DNA of 38,945 nucleotides. Source: an uncultured Acidimicrobiales bacterium. GTDB lineage: Bacteria > Actinomycetota > Acidimicrobiia > Acidimicrobiales > SZUA-35. Positions 23,778 through 32,235 of the stretch are shown here, piece after piece (position 1 is the stretch's first letter; every line of letters starts with the position of its first letter). Location of the stretch: assembly GCA_937930695.1 (NCBI GenBank), contig CALHCB010000012.1, positions 1 to 38,945 of the forward strand. The letters run 5' to 3'. The notes beneath the pieces were generated by a model, which was not told where the DNA came from, did no database searches, and worked only from the letters and a program-made list of their open reading frames with translations. The position numbers and the translations under genes are program-made.

Positions 23778-24815
23778 TCAGGGCTTGTGCGGACTTCCGG
23801 GCCGATGACGAGGCGTGGGCGACGGGGCAGCCGGACGAGAAACCGATCGATCATCCTCGAGCAGCTTGGCCGCCTCGACCACATCGACGCCCTTGAGCGT
23901 CGAAACCGAAAGCCGATCGAGGGCCGCAACATTCTGGGATTCGGCGAGACGCAGCGCCTGCCGGTTGATGGCCTGCTCGAACAGAGTGCGGGCGTACCGA
24001 GCGTTGCCGAATCCATCGTTGCGCACCGCCCGCTCGAAGATCCCGGCAAGCACCGTTTCGACATCGTCGTCCACTCGATAGTCGGCGGTTTCCGCCATCG
24101 TGGAGAAGATCTGGGCGAGTTCGGTTGGTGCGTAATCTGGGAACTCGATTTCCCGGGCAAACCGTGACCGCAAACCGGGGTTGGAACGAAGAAACGATTC
24201 CATCAACTTCGGGTAACCGGCCACGATCACGACGAGTTCCTCGCGGTGATCCTCCATGCGTTTGAGCAGCGTCTCGATGGCCTCAGCTCCGAAGTCAGTC
24301 CCTTTGAGACCTCCTGGATTCAGGGCGTAGGCCTCGTCAATGAAGAGCACACCATCAAGCGCCTTCTTCACAGCCTTGTTGGTCTTGGCCGCCGTATGAC
24401 CGACGTATTGACCCACGAGTCCAGATCGGTCGACCTCGACGAGGTGGCCCTTCTTCAACAATCCAATCGCTCCGTACATCTCGCCGATGAGCCGGGCGAC
24501 AGTGGTTTTGCCGGTGCCAGGGTTACCAAGGAACACGAGGTGCTGGCTTGTCGGCACCTCGGAGAGGCCATGATGCTTGCGTTGGGCCTGGACCTGCAGG
24601 AACGCCACCTGGGTTCGCACCTGTTCCTTGACTGAATCGAGGCCAACGAGCGCATCGAGTTCGGCCTGAATTTCATCGAGGGAACGCTGCTTCGGAGCGC
24701 TCGAGAGCGGCAGATTCGGCAACTTCTCGTCGAGACCGCGGTCAGCAGCCTGTCGACGAACTTGTTCGCCAGCCTTCGCCAGCTTGTCCTTGATTTCCGA
24801 CCGTCGATTCGCCAT
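23778..24815 (-). CDS. AAA+ ATPase, CbxX/CfqX (EccA-like) family
   Basis: A 345-residue AAA+ protein. A short helical N-terminal part (~1-50) is followed by the CbxX core: [16 protein letters not shown], Walker [14 protein letters not shown] (~97-109), [16 protein letters not shown] (pore-loop region), Walker [12 protein letters not shown] (~153-163), VIVAGYP (sensor 1 region) and NPGLRSRF (arginine fingers). The family includes the Rubisco activase CbbX and type VII secretion EccA; no Rubisco or ESX gene is visible, so its client is unknown. The C-terminal ~30 residues are Pro/Arg-rich. The start is ATG at 24815. Its promoter region contains the same inverted repeat as the XRE/flavin oxidase region at 2853. 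Confidence 0.9.
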   Translation of the reverse strand: MANRRSEIKDKLAKAGEQVRRQAADRGLDEKLPNLPLSSAPKQRSLDEIQAELDALVGLDSVKEQVRTQVAFLQVQAQRKHHGLSEVPTSQHLVFLGNPGTGKTTVARLIGEMYGAIGLLKKGHLVEVDRSGLVGQYVGHTAAKTNKAVKKALDGVLFIDEAYALNPGGLKGTDFGAEAIETLLKRMEDHREELVVIVAGYPKLMESFLRSNPGLRSRFAREIEFPDYAPTELAQIFSTMAETADYRVDDDVETVLAGIFERAVRNDGFGNARYARTLFEQAINRQALRLAESQNVAALDRLSVSTLKGVDVVEAAKLLEDDRSVSRPAAPSPTPRHRPGSPHKP

Positions 24816-24840
24816 GTGGCTACGACGCTACCGCCCTCCG

Positions 24841-24857
24841 ACGACCTCAGAGGTCAT
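24841..24857. promoter_or_regulatory. Second copy of the 17-bp inverted-repeat operator
   Basis: ACGACCTCAGAGGTCAT contains the perfect dyad GACCTC-A-GAGGTC (24843-24855) and matches the site at 2853-2869 at 15 of 17 positions. It lies midway in the 76-bp divergent region between the AAA+ ATPase start (24815) and the small membrane protein start (24892), as the first copy does in its own region. Confidence 0.5.
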
Positions 24858-24891
24858 TGGACTCAGGATCCATTGACCAGAGACTGGGCCA

Positions 24892-25335
24892 ATGACAACA
24901 AGTCTTCCCATGTCGAAGCCAGACCCTTCGATCGGCCCCGTCAGCCGCCCCCGACGCCACGTCCAGCTCGCTCTCCGGATCAACGCTGCGTTCTCCGCAA
25001 TCACGGGGACGGTCGCCCTTCTCGGAGCCGCGAGGCTCAACGAGACGTTCGGTCTCGATGTCGCTTGGTTGTTCCGAGTCGTCGGTGGCGGTCTGGTCGG
25101 GTTCGCCATCATCGTCATGTTCGTCGCAACCACGTCAGACCAGGCGCTTGTCGTCGAGACTCTCATGATCTCTGTGGCCGACCTGGGGTGGGTGGCCGGA
25201 ACCGCCGTTGTTCTCCTCGTTGGCATCGTCGACCGCTCAGGCGGCTGGATCCTGGCTGGGTGTGCGGCGGTCGTGCTTGATCTGGCGATTGCCCAGCTGT
25301 GGACGAGGCGACGCTACATGCAATCGCTCTCGTGA
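24892..25335 (+). CDS. Small four-helix membrane protein, unknown function
   Basis: A 147-residue protein that I do not recognise. Four hydrophobic segments are visible: ~26-47 (LALRINAAFSAITGTVALLG), ~58-80 (VAWLFRVVGGGLVGFAIIVM), ~86-110 and ~117-138 (ILAGCAAVVLDLAIAQLW). The N-terminus is cytoplasmic-like and basic (VSRPRRHVQ) and the C-terminus is RRRYMQ. The start is ATG at 24892; a second ATG six codons later is possible. It is divergent from the AAA+ gene and shares the inverted-repeat operator. Confidence 0.7.
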   Translation: MTTSLPMSKPDPSIGPVSRPRRHVQLALRINAAFSAITGTVALLGAARLNETFGLDVAWLFRVVGGGLVGFAIIVMFVATTSDQALVVETLMISVADLGWVAGTAVVLLVGIVDRSGGWILAGCAAVVLDLAIAQLWTRRRYMQSLS

Positions 25336-25376
25336 AGGCTTGGGCCTCGCAGTCCCACGTAGGCCATACTCGCCAC

Positions 25377-25679
25377 ATGCTGATCGTCTCTGGAACCTTC
25401 TCTTTTCCTCCCGAAGATGTTGCTCGACTCCTGCCAGCCGCAAACGCTATGGCGGAAGCCACACGCCAAGAGGACGGGTGCATCGAGTACGAGTTCTCGG
25501 AACGAATCGATGAGCCCGGCAAGATTCGGCTGTTCGAACGATGGGAGTCGGCGCTGCATCTCGCCGCTCACTTCGAGACCGACCACATGGCAACGTGGCG
25601 AGCCGCGCTCGGCGATGTCACCGTTTTGGGGCGGTCGATCGACAAGTACGAGGGCACCTTCGAGATCACGCCACTGTGA
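25377..25679 (+). CDS. Antibiotic biosynthesis monooxygenase-domain protein (YgiN-like)
   Basis: A 100-residue ABM/ferredoxin-fold dimeric protein: MLIVSGTFSFPPED, then AMAEATRQEDGCIEYEFSERIDEPGKIRLFERWES and HFETDHMATW, the standard layout of YgiN-type quinol or small-molecule monooxygenases that work without cofactor. The frame stays open upstream, but the domain starts at ATG 25377. It lies 41 bp after the small membrane protein. Substrate is unknown; a heme- or quinone-related role is possible. Confidence 0.88.
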   Translation: MLIVSGTFSFPPEDVARLLPAANAMAEATRQEDGCIEYEFSERIDEPGKIRLFERWESALHLAAHFETDHMATWRAALGDVTVLGRSIDKYEGTFEITPL

Positions 25680-25733
25680 ACCTCCCCGTCCGGAGCCGGT
25701 CGACGACGCCGACTGGGGCACCGCGATCGGCGC

Positions 25734-26849
25734 TCAGCTCGGTAGTTCTGCCAGGGCCTCGACGTCGAGGATCGCTTGACTCGAACGACCGAGAAATGTT
25801 TGGAGCAGCTCCTGCGCCCGATCCGGCAGGTTGAGGTAGGACTGAAACGAAATCACGCCGTACACGAAGTCGAAGGCGACACCGATCTTGTATTGGCGCA
25901 TGGCATCCTCGAAGCTCAGCGTGACGCCGTGTGTCGCCAGGGCGTCGAGGTAGAGCCGAACGATTTCGCCATCCCGTCCCGACCGAACGTCTTCAGCGAT
26001 CGACTGACTCGCAAAGTACGCCACGTCGTAGATACCCGATCCCACGCTCACGATCTGGAAGTCGATGACGGTCACCGGCGGAAGACCAGCATCATCAAGA
26101 TCACCGAACATGAGATTGTCCGCCCGCCAGTCTCCGTGGATGATCGTTCTCGGCTCCATCAATTCATCGAGGAAGAACTCCAGGTAGTCACCCCAGCGAT
26201 CGCCGAACTCGATGAGTTCGGCGGGAAGATGCTGGGCCCCGTGCTCCTTCGCCATGACCCATCCCTGCGCAAACATGTCAGGAAGCGTTGCCATGTACAT
26301 GTCGTTCTTCACGGGCAGGAACAGCTCTGAGATTTCGGCCAACTTGCCCGAGTCGAACCACTGCGCATGGAAGCTCGCCATCGACCGAATCGACGACACC
26401 ACCTCATCCCAGGAACATCCGTCGCGTTGGTCGACAGCTCGCAGTGAACTGAGATCTTCCATCACGACGACGAAGTCTGTGGAGTCCTCGGCCATGATCG
26501 CGGCATGGCATTGGGCGGTTCCGAACGGTGCTGAGGGGGCGAAGTCTCGATAGAACTTGAGCTCCCTGGCGTAGAACTGCAGAACGTCAGCGACCATTCT
26601 TTGCATCGGGTCATCCGACGCAAACTTCACGATCACCGTGGCCGGACCAGTCCCGCCGTTGAAGGTCATCGCCGATTGGTACAGAAGACTCAAGAGTCCC
26701 GCCCCCACGGCGAACGGCTCAGTAGTGACAGACGCGACCGAAGTGCCCGCGTCGATTGCCCCGCTCGTTCGCAGCACCGTGGTGAGCCACTCAGCGGTCA
26801 CCTCCTCCACGCTCGAGGGGAGACCAACTTCGGATCCAGCGATACCCAT
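25734..26849 (-). CDS. Aminoglycoside phosphotransferase/ecdysteroid kinase-like protein
   Basis: A 371-residue protein-kinase-like phosphotransferase. N-lobe features: VGAGLLSLLYQ in place of the Gly-rich loop, and VIVKFAS with the ATP-binding Lys (~73-79). C-lobe: catalytic loop HGDWRADNLMFGD (~239-251) and metal-binding VIDFQIV (~261-267, DFQ instead of DFG), as in APH and the EcKinase-like group. In actinobacteria these kinases are often found near acyl-CoA dehydrogenase genes and do not confer aminoglycoside resistance; the substrate here is unknown. ATG at 26849. It is divergent from the pspC-like gene, with a TCAGGG array between them. Confidence 0.88.
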   Translation of the reverse strand: MGIAGSEVGLPSSVEEVTAEWLTTVLRTSGAIDAGTSVASVTTEPFAVGAGLLSLLYQSAMTFNGGTGPATVIVKFASDDPMQRMVADVLQFYARELKFYRDFAPSAPFGTAQCHAAIMAEDSTDFVVVMEDLSSLRAVDQRDGCSWDEVVSSIRSMASFHAQWFDSGKLAEISELFLPVKNDMYMATLPDMFAQGWVMAKEHGAQHLPAELIEFGDRWGDYLEFFLDELMEPRTIIHGDWRADNLMFGDLDDAGLPPVTVIDFQIVSVGSGIYDVAYFASQSIAEDVRSGRDGEIVRLYLDALATHGVTLSFEDAMRQYKIGVAFDFVYGVISFQSYLNLPDRAQELLQTFLGRSSQAILDVEALAELPS

Positions 26850-26900
26850 ACCGGCGAAAGTTAGCTCACGGCCGCGGGAGCGTTCCCCTCGACCGCTACG

Positions 26901-26950
26901 TCAGGGTCAGTTCGGGGCTGGTCAGGGGAAGATCAGGGTCACCCCTGATC
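26901..26950 (+). promoter_or_regulatory. TCAGGG half-site array upstream of pspC-like gene
   Basis: TCAGGG occurs at 26901, 26922 and 26933 (spacings 21 and 11 bp, about two and one helical turns) and in inverted form (CCCTGA) at 26943. The last two form a dyad, GATCAGGG-TCAC-CCCTGATC (26931-26950), ending 25 bp before the ATG at 26976. This looks like a cooperative operator for the PspC gene and possibly the divergent kinase. Confidence 0.5.
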
Positions 26951-26975
26951 GCCTGAGGCTCATCGGTCCTTCACC

Positions 26976-27269
26976 ATGAACCTCATGAACGAAACAACCT
27001 TCACGTCTGCTCCTACTGCTCCGGTTCGCCGCTTGGAACGCGATCCCAACGGTTCGATCGCTGGCGTCGCGTCTGGCTTGGCTCACTACTTTGGCGTCGA
27101 CGTGTCGCTGATGCGTCTCCTGATGGTTGCCGCAACGATCACGGCCGGGTTTGGCCCCATTTTCTACCTTCTGGCATGGATCATCATGCCGGAAGCCTCC
27201 GCGCCACTGCATCCTCCAACGGGCCCCGTCCAGTCTGGACCAGTCTCCGGTAGCGCCGCTGTGAGCTGA
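26976..27269 (+). CDS. PspC-domain membrane protein
   Basis: A 97-residue protein with a PspC (phage-shock protein C) domain: RRLERDPNGSIAGVASGLAHYFGVDVSLMRLLMV, then a hydrophobic helix ATITAGFGPIFYLLAWIIMPE (~52-72), the typical family ending. The tail is Pro/Ser-rich. PspC proteins sit in the membrane and respond to envelope stress. The start could be ATG 26976 or the in-frame ATG 26985. It is a lone pspC-like gene with a notable operator array upstream and a weak hairpin downstream. Confidence 0.9.
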   Translation: MNLMNETTFTSAPTAPVRRLERDPNGSIAGVASGLAHYFGVDVSLMRLLMVAATITAGFGPIFYLLAWIIMPEASAPLHPPTGPVQSGPVSGSAAVS

Positions 27270-27279
27270 ACGAGTCCGA

Positions 27280-27302
27280 CAACCAACCGGTGCATTTGGT
27301 TG
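27280..27302 (+). terminator. Weak hairpin after pspC-like gene
   Basis: CAACCAA (27280-27286) pairs with TTGGTTG (27296-27302) around a 9-base loop. It lies 10 bp after the pspC-like stop. There is no T run, so termination is uncertain. Confidence 0.3.
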
Positions 27303-27333
27303 CAGGGTCCCGCCGGGCTGACAGACTCCATCG

Positions 27334-28551
27334 ATGGCATCCAGACTCGTGACGAATGCCGAGCGGCGAGTCCGCCTTGCCGAACAGCACCGACTCACCA
27401 CGGCTCGCCGAACCAACCACATTGCCACCATCGTCGAAGATCTCGTTGCCCTGCACGCCAGCGATCCGGCCACCGTGTTCCTGTCAGCAGCGACTCGGAT
27501 GGAGCATCCATCAATCGAAGCGATGGAACGCGCTCTGTATCGTGATCGATCGGTCCTTCGCCATCACGCGATGCGGAGAACGATCTGGGTCGCGACTCCG
27601 CGAACGATGGCGCTCATGAATTCGTCGTCGACTCGAAAGATCGCACGGGCCGAACGCAAACTGCTGCTCAAGTATCTGGGCCAAACCGATGACATTGATG
27701 ATCCCGAGGAAGTCCTTGAGAACACGACTCGGCGGCTCCTCGAGTGGATCGACCACCATGGCCCGCTTTCCACCCGAGCGATCGGCAAGCTCGATCCAGA
27801 TCTGACATTCAAGCTGACGGTCGGTTCGGGTAAGCACGCTGCCAAGGTCGGTGCTCATACCCGCATCGGAAACCTCGCTGCGTTTGAAGGAATTCTTCTG
27901 CGCACCCGACCTTCGGCTTCGTGGATCTCGTCGGAGTTCGCGTGGGAACGAACCGAACGATGGTCGTCCATCGATTTCGGTATGCCCGACGTTCGGAGCG
28001 GGGCTGCCGGATTGCTTGGCGCATGGCTGGAACAGTTCGGTCCCGGTACCGAGCGAGACCTCAAGTGGTGGACCGGCTGGACAAGCGCAGCGGTGCGTAC
28101 TGCGCTGGCAGACATCAAGGCCGTTCAGGTCCGGCTCGAAGGCGACGAAACAGGCTGGATCGGCCCCGCCGACCCCTTCCTTGCCGAGAGTGAAAGCGAT
28201 ACCAATCGCCGCACCGACACCGAACCCTGGATCGCCCTGCTCCCGGGCCTCGACCCCACGGTCATGGGCTGGAAGGATCGTCGCTGGTACCTCGACCGCG
28301 ACATCGAAGCGCGGGTCTTTGACCGCAACGGCAATGCGGGCCCCACCGTGTGGGCCGATGGCAATGTGGTCGGTGGTTGGGCGCAACGTCCGGATGGTTC
28401 ATTCGCGCTCGAACTGCAACGACCGTTGAGCTCACGACAACAGCAACTGCTCCAGATCGAAGTCGAACGAGTTCGGAACGTCATCGGCGAGGCCAGATTC
28501 CGGGTTCGATTCCCGTCCCCCAATCAGAAGCAGCTGCTCGACCAGCCCTGA
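27334..28551 (+). CDS. Winged-helix DNA-binding protein, AlkZ/HTH_42 family
   Basis: A 405-residue member of the HTH_42 (AlkZ-like) family, which holds three tandem winged helices. Proven members are DNA glycosylases that unhook crosslinks or alkylated bases using a QxQ motif. Here the corresponding stretch reads LVALHASDPATVFLSAATRM, with His-Ala-Ser in place of the Gln pair, a variant common in actinobacterial homologues; glycosylase activity should not be assumed. Other family segments: RHHAMRRTIWVATP (~78-91), GPLSTRAIG (~148-156), GTERDLKWWTGW and LLPGLDPTVMGWKDRRWYLD, and a C-terminal GEARFRVRFPSP. The start is ATG at 27334; the spacer to pspC is 64 bp. Confidence 0.85.
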   Translation: MASRLVTNAERRVRLAEQHRLTTARRTNHIATIVEDLVALHASDPATVFLSAATRMEHPSIEAMERALYRDRSVLRHHAMRRTIWVATPRTMALMNSSSTRKIARAERKLLLKYLGQTDDIDDPEEVLENTTRRLLEWIDHHGPLSTRAIGKLDPDLTFKLTVGSGKHAAKVGAHTRIGNLAAFEGILLRTRPSASWISSEFAWERTERWSSIDFGMPDVRSGAAGLLGAWLEQFGPGTERDLKWWTGWTSAAVRTALADIKAVQVRLEGDETGWIGPADPFLAESESDTNRRTDTEPWIALLPGLDPTVMGWKDRRWYLDRDIEARVFDRNGNAGPTVWADGNVVGGWAQRPDGSFALELQRPLSSRQQQLLQIEVERVRNVIGEARFRVRFPSPNQKQLLDQP

Positions 28552-28582
28552 TCTGATCGTCGAGGCTGCCGAAGCGCCGTCC

Positions 28583-29074
28583 CTATTCGCGCTCAGCCGA
28601 CGTGACGAAGTCGGGGTGAACACCTCGTAGCACGACACCTTCGTTCACGATGTTGGGGTCGACGAGGAGCGCACGGGCCGCGAACTTGGTTACGAATCCT
28701 CCAACGAAACTCGAAATCGCGAGAGCTCCAAACACCACCCCGATCGAACCAGGAACAAAACTGATCACCAGGCTGGCGACCAGAACTCGTGTGGTCCATT
28801 GGTTGGCCGACTTCCACCAGAGGAATCGATCATGGTGGGTCTGTGAGAGTGGCACGATTCCGACGACGTCCTCACCGAAAATCCGACGACGACCGACCTC
28901 GCATCCAATGGCCGCTGGATCACCCGTCTTCGCACAAACAGGAGGGAGATCGCCACGTTCGAAGTCGAGCCGGGCGACGAGCACGGCATCGGTCGCATCA
29001 CCATCGAGCCATCGGATCCACGTCACGAAAACGACAATGCCGATAAGAACCAGCACCACCACGACGAACCACAT
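28583..29074 (-). CDS. Membrane protein of unknown function with PPVCAKTGDPA motif
   Basis: A 163-residue protein. An N-terminal hydrophobic helix (VVVVLVLIGIVVFVTWI, ~4-20) is followed by a soluble loop with RGDLPPVCAKTGDPA (~40-54), a motif I know from several uncharacterised actinobacterial membrane proteins, then two further hydrophobic segments (~95-130) and a tail with LRGVHPDFVTSAE, also seen in that group. I cannot assign a function. ATG at 29074, divergent from the metallo-hydrolase at 29128. Confidence 0.7.
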   Translation of the reverse strand: MWFVVVVLVLIGIVVFVTWIRWLDGDATDAVLVARLDFERGDLPPVCAKTGDPAAIGCEVGRRRIFGEDVVGIVPLSQTHHDRFLWWKSANQWTTRVLVASLVISFVPGSIGVVFGALAISSFVGGFVTKFAARALLVDPNIVNEGVVLRGVHPDFVTSAERE

Positions 29075-29127
29075 CGATCGAATCCTACGCTCGGGACCTA
29101 CTCCAGCGGCTCCACTACGGTGGCGCC

Positions 29128-29808
29128 ATGCGGGTGCATCGTCTCAACCTCGGCCATGTCCAGCTCCCCGAGCATCACCCTCGCGCTGCTGAGCGCACGT
29201 GCCCCATCTTCGGATTCGCGATCGATCATCCGGACGGAGTTGTTCTCTTCGACACCGGCTGTGGATCAGATCACGTCGTGATCAACGAGATCTACCGTCC
29301 CACCGTCCCCTCCATTCTCGATCGCCTTCACCAGGCGCAGCTTGATGAACGAGATGTCTCATCCATCGTCAACTCACACCTCCACTTCGACCACTGTGGT
29401 CAGAACAACCGGTTTACGACCGTCCCGATCTGGGTGCAGCGAGCCGAACTCGACACCGCAGCCACCGTCCCCCACTACACCGTTCCTGAATGGGCGGACA
29501 TCCCAGTCGCCCGCCGCAGAGTTCCAACGCACGACGTGGAGGAGATCGCCCCCGGCATTCAACTGATCGCAACCCCGGGACACACGCCGGGCCACCAATC
29601 GCTCATCATCGATGATCCTGGCGGCCCAATCATCCTGGGCGGACAGGTTTGCTACACCTGCGCTGAGTTCACGCGGGGCATCCCGGCGACCGAAGACATG
29701 CATGAGCCAGCGCTGCGAGAAGCCGGGATCGACTCGATTCGCCGCCTCGCCGCTTTCGATCCTTCAATCCTTCATCTCGCCCACGACCGAACGCCGCTGC
29801 TGAACTAG
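29128..29808 (+). CDS. Metallo-beta-lactamase-fold hydrolase, AHL-lactonase-like
   Basis: A 226-residue MBL-fold enzyme. The metal motif HLHFDHCGQN (HxHxDH, ~85-94), LIATPGHTPGHQSLII (~149-164, next metal His) and the terminal LHLAHDRTPL are in place and order. Overall layout (GFAIDHPDGVVLFDTGCG, INEIYRPT) resembles AiiA/AttM-type N-acyl-homoserine lactonases; the Asp that normally bridges the metals in GDA-like contexts is replaced by Gln in LGGQVCYTC, so a changed metal site or another ester/lactone substrate is possible. Its TAG overlaps the convergent P450 stop within one CTAG. Confidence 0.87.
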   Translation: MRVHRLNLGHVQLPEHHPRAAERTCPIFGFAIDHPDGVVLFDTGCGSDHVVINEIYRPTVPSILDRLHQAQLDERDVSSIVNSHLHFDHCGQNNRFTTVPIWVQRAELDTAATVPHYTVPEWADIPVARRRVPTHDVEEIAPGIQLIATPGHTPGHQSLIIDDPGGPIILGGQVCYTCAEFTRGIPATEDMHEPALREAGIDSIRRLAAFDPSILHLAHDRTPLLN

Positions 29809-31058
29809 GTGCAACCCAAGGGCCGCACACCCAACGACTTCGCACTGTTCAAGAAGATCGAGTGAGCCCTGCGAGCTGGCTGGCTCACATCGATCGCTGG
29901 CAGACGAGTCAACATTTCTCGCAGCATGACGTCCATCTGGAGTCGACCTATCCGCGCTCCCAAACAGAAGTGCGGACCAACGCCGAACGCAAGATGAGGA
30001 TTCGGCGAGCGAGTGAGATCGAACTCGTCTGGGCGGTCAAAGGCATCACCGTCGCGGTTTGCTGATGGGTACCAAAGGATGACCTTGTCGCCAGCCTTGA
30101 TCTCTGCCCCGCTGAGCGAGACATCACGAGACGCCGTCCGGCGGAAGTGCAAGACCGGGTTCGTGAAACGCAAGACCTCTTCGATGAAGCCCGGCATGTG
30201 TGCATCCAGATCTGACAGGAGGAGTTCTCGTTGCTCAGGAAACTCGTGGAGCATCTCCATTGCCCCGGTGAGGCTCGAACGCGTCGTCTCGTTCCCGGCG
30301 ATCAAGAGCAAGAACCACAACATGATCAATCGTTCATCGTCGAGTGACTCTCCATCGACGGTCGCGTTGACGAAGGTGCTGACCATCCCGTCGTCGGGTG
30401 CGGTCCGCTTCTCGGTGATCACTCGACGGCCGTAGTTGAACAACTCGTCCTTGGCCGTGAGGAAATCCTTGATCGAACCACCGAATTCCGGATCGTGGTT
30501 GCCGATGATCCGATTGCTCCAGTCGTAGAACAAGCCACGGTCCTCGCTTCGCACCCCTAGGAGATGGGCCAGAGTCAGCAGCGGAAGCTCGGCTGCGACC
30601 TCACTCACGAAGTCAATCTCGGCATTCGGGTCGATCCCGTCGATGATCGTTCGTGCGAAGTTCTCGACCACGGGCCGAAGCTCACGAGTCACGCTCGGAC
30701 CAAAGGGAGCCCGCACCGAACGGCGGAACTGCGTGTGCTCCGGCGGATCGATGCCCATCAGATTCAGACGGGTTTCGTCGAGGACGGCGCCCGAGATGTC
30801 CGCTCCGGTGAAGCCACCGAGGTACGAGGAAAAGGTCTCGGGATCCGTCGACACGGCGTGAACGTCGGCGTGACGGGTCAGACACCAGAAGCCGGGCCCT
30901 TCGCGCCCGCCCTCGCGCCGAGAGGGTTCAGGATGGAAGGCGACAGGGGCCTCACTCCGCAGCGTGGCAAACGCGTCGTACGGGATTCCGGCGGCAAAGG
31001 TGGCCGGGTCCCACAAGTTCACATCCACATGGTCCTGAACGAGGGGGCGACGGCTCAT
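29805..31058 (-). CDS. Cytochrome P450
   Basis: A 417-residue soluble bacterial P450. I-helix oxygen motif LIAGNETTRSSL (~250-261), K-helix EEVLRF (ExxR, ~291-296), FRRTASRDV, and the heme-binding loop FGVGPHFCLGARIGR (~355-369, axial Cys). The sequence resembles actinobacterial P450s that oxidise steroid or terpenoid side chains, but the exact substrate cannot be read. No ferredoxin is adjacent. ATG at 31058 follows GAGGA by about 9 bases. It is the third gene of an operon after the AtuA-like and nitronate monooxygenase-like genes (21-bp gap). Confidence 0.93.
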   Translation of the reverse strand: MSRRPLVQDHVDVNLWDPATFAAGIPYDAFATLRSEAPVAFHPEPSRREGGREGPGFWCLTRHADVHAVSTDPETFSSYLGGFTGADISGAVLDETRLNLMGIDPPEHTQFRRSVRAPFGPSVTRELRPVVENFARTIIDGIDPNAEIDFVSEVAAELPLLTLAHLLGVRSEDRGLFYDWSNRIIGNHDPEFGGSIKDFLTAKDELFNYGRRVITEKRTAPDDGMVSTFVNATVDGESLDDERLIMLWFLLLIAGNETTRSSLTGAMEMLHEFPEQRELLLSDLDAHMPGFIEEVLRFTNPVLHFRRTASRDVSLSGAEIKAGDKVILWYPSANRDGDAFDRPDEFDLTRSPNPHLAFGVGPHFCLGARIGRLQMDVMLREMLTRLPAIDVSQPARRAHSIFLNSAKSLGVRPLGCT

Positions 31059-31079
31059 CAGTTGTAATCCTCGTTCTGC

Positions 31080-32222
31080 TCAGGCTTCGAGCTGAGCGGA
31101 GAGCGACTCGGTCGCTTCGATGAATTCCTCGATCATGTCGTACACGACTTGGGTCGCCGACTTCGACTTGCTCATGTTGCCGACGATCTGGCCAACGAAA
31201 TAGTTCGCCAGCTTCTCGGCGCCCGACCCCTCACGATGGGCAGCTCGATTGATCCGCGAAATGGCTTGATCGATCAGCACGGGCTGCATGGGCATGCCAA
31301 GCGGCATCGGAGTATCGGGGTTCTCCCACTCATCGGTCCATGCCGACTTGAGCTGACGTGCGTGCTTTCCGGTGCGAGAACGACTGCGGATGGTGTCGCT
31401 CGATGTCGCAGACAGCATCTTTTCCTTGACCACTGGATGCGTCTCGGCTTCTTCGGTGGTGAGCCAAACCGAGCCGCACCAGACACCTTGGGCACCCAAG
31501 GCCATCGACGCAGCCATCTGGCGGCCGCGACCAATGCCACCGGCACCGAGGACGGGGGTGTCGCCCACCGCATCCACGATCTCGGGAATGAGCACCATCG
31601 TTCCGATTTCTCCGGTGTGACCTCCTGCCTCAGAACCCTGGGCGATGATCACGTCGACACCGGCATTGACATGGCGCTCGGCGTGCTGGGCTTTGCCTGC
31701 CAAGGCACCAATCATCATGCCCGCGTCCTTCACCTGATCGACCATGAATCCCGGCGGCGGGCCCAAGGCGTTCACGATGATGGATGGCTTGAATGCCAAC
31801 GCGATGTCGAGTTGGGGACCGACCTGATCAGCCGACATGGGGGCAGCAGAGTCGTCGCTCAGCCCGAACTGTGACCGGTTCTCATCTTCGGGAAGCGGCG
31901 GCACATCGAACCGAGTGAGGATGTCATCGAGATAGTCCCGGTGCGCTTGCGGGATCATGTTCTGAAGATCGGAGACCTTGAGGCCGCCTTCGTCTGACCC
32001 GGCGTACTTCGCGGGCACGATCACATCGACGCCGTATGGACGACCATCGAGTTCTTCTTCGATCCACTGGAGATCGATCTCCAAGGACCGCGGTGTGTGC
32101 GAGGCAGCACCGAGAATGCCAATGCCTCCCGCCTTGGTCACCGCAACCACAACGTCACGGCAGTGCGTGAACGCAAAGATCGGGACATCGATGCCGAACA
32201 TTTCGGTCAGGTCGTTTTTCAT
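31080..32222 (-). CDS. Nitronate monooxygenase-family flavoprotein
   Basis: A 380-residue TIM-barrel FMN protein of the 2-nitropropane dioxygenase/NMO family: MFGIDVPIFAFTH, VTKAGGIGILGAASHTP (~30-46), IIAQGSEAGGHTGEIG (~200-215, FMN phosphate region with the conserved His) and VLGAGGIGRGRQMAASMALGAQGVWCGS (~232-259). Members near acyl-CoA catabolic genes are often not true nitronate oxidases, and enoyl-reductase-like roles have been proposed. The C-terminal ~70 residues form a helical tail. ATG at 32222 follows AAGGAG. It is the middle gene of the AtuA-NMO-P450 operon, 13 bp after the AtuA-like stop. Confidence 0.9.
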   Translation of the reverse strand: MKNDLTEMFGIDVPIFAFTHCRDVVVAVTKAGGIGILGAASHTPRSLEIDLQWIEEELDGRPYGVDVIVPAKYAGSDEGGLKVSDLQNMIPQAHRDYLDDILTRFDVPPLPEDENRSQFGLSDDSAAPMSADQVGPQLDIALAFKPSIIVNALGPPPGFMVDQVKDAGMMIGALAGKAQHAERHVNAGVDVIIAQGSEAGGHTGEIGTMVLIPEIVDAVGDTPVLGAGGIGRGRQMAASMALGAQGVWCGSVWLTTEEAETHPVVKEKMLSATSSDTIRSRSRTGKHARQLKSAWTDEWENPDTPMPLGMPMQPVLIDQAISRINRAAHREGSGAEKLANYFVGQIVGNMSKSKSATQVVYDMIEEFIEATESLSAQLEA

Positions 32223-32235
32223 CGCTGGTTGCTCC

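Noticed and set aside
28499..28520. tRNA T-arm-like sequence (CGGGTTCGATTCCCG) suggesting a tRNA 3' end or attachment site
   Set aside because: No D-arm, anticodon arm or matching acceptor strand lies upstream, the outer T-stem pair is mismatched and no CCA follows. The bases encode RVRFPSP, which fits the normal C-terminal motif of the HTH_42 protein family, so the likeness is coincidental.
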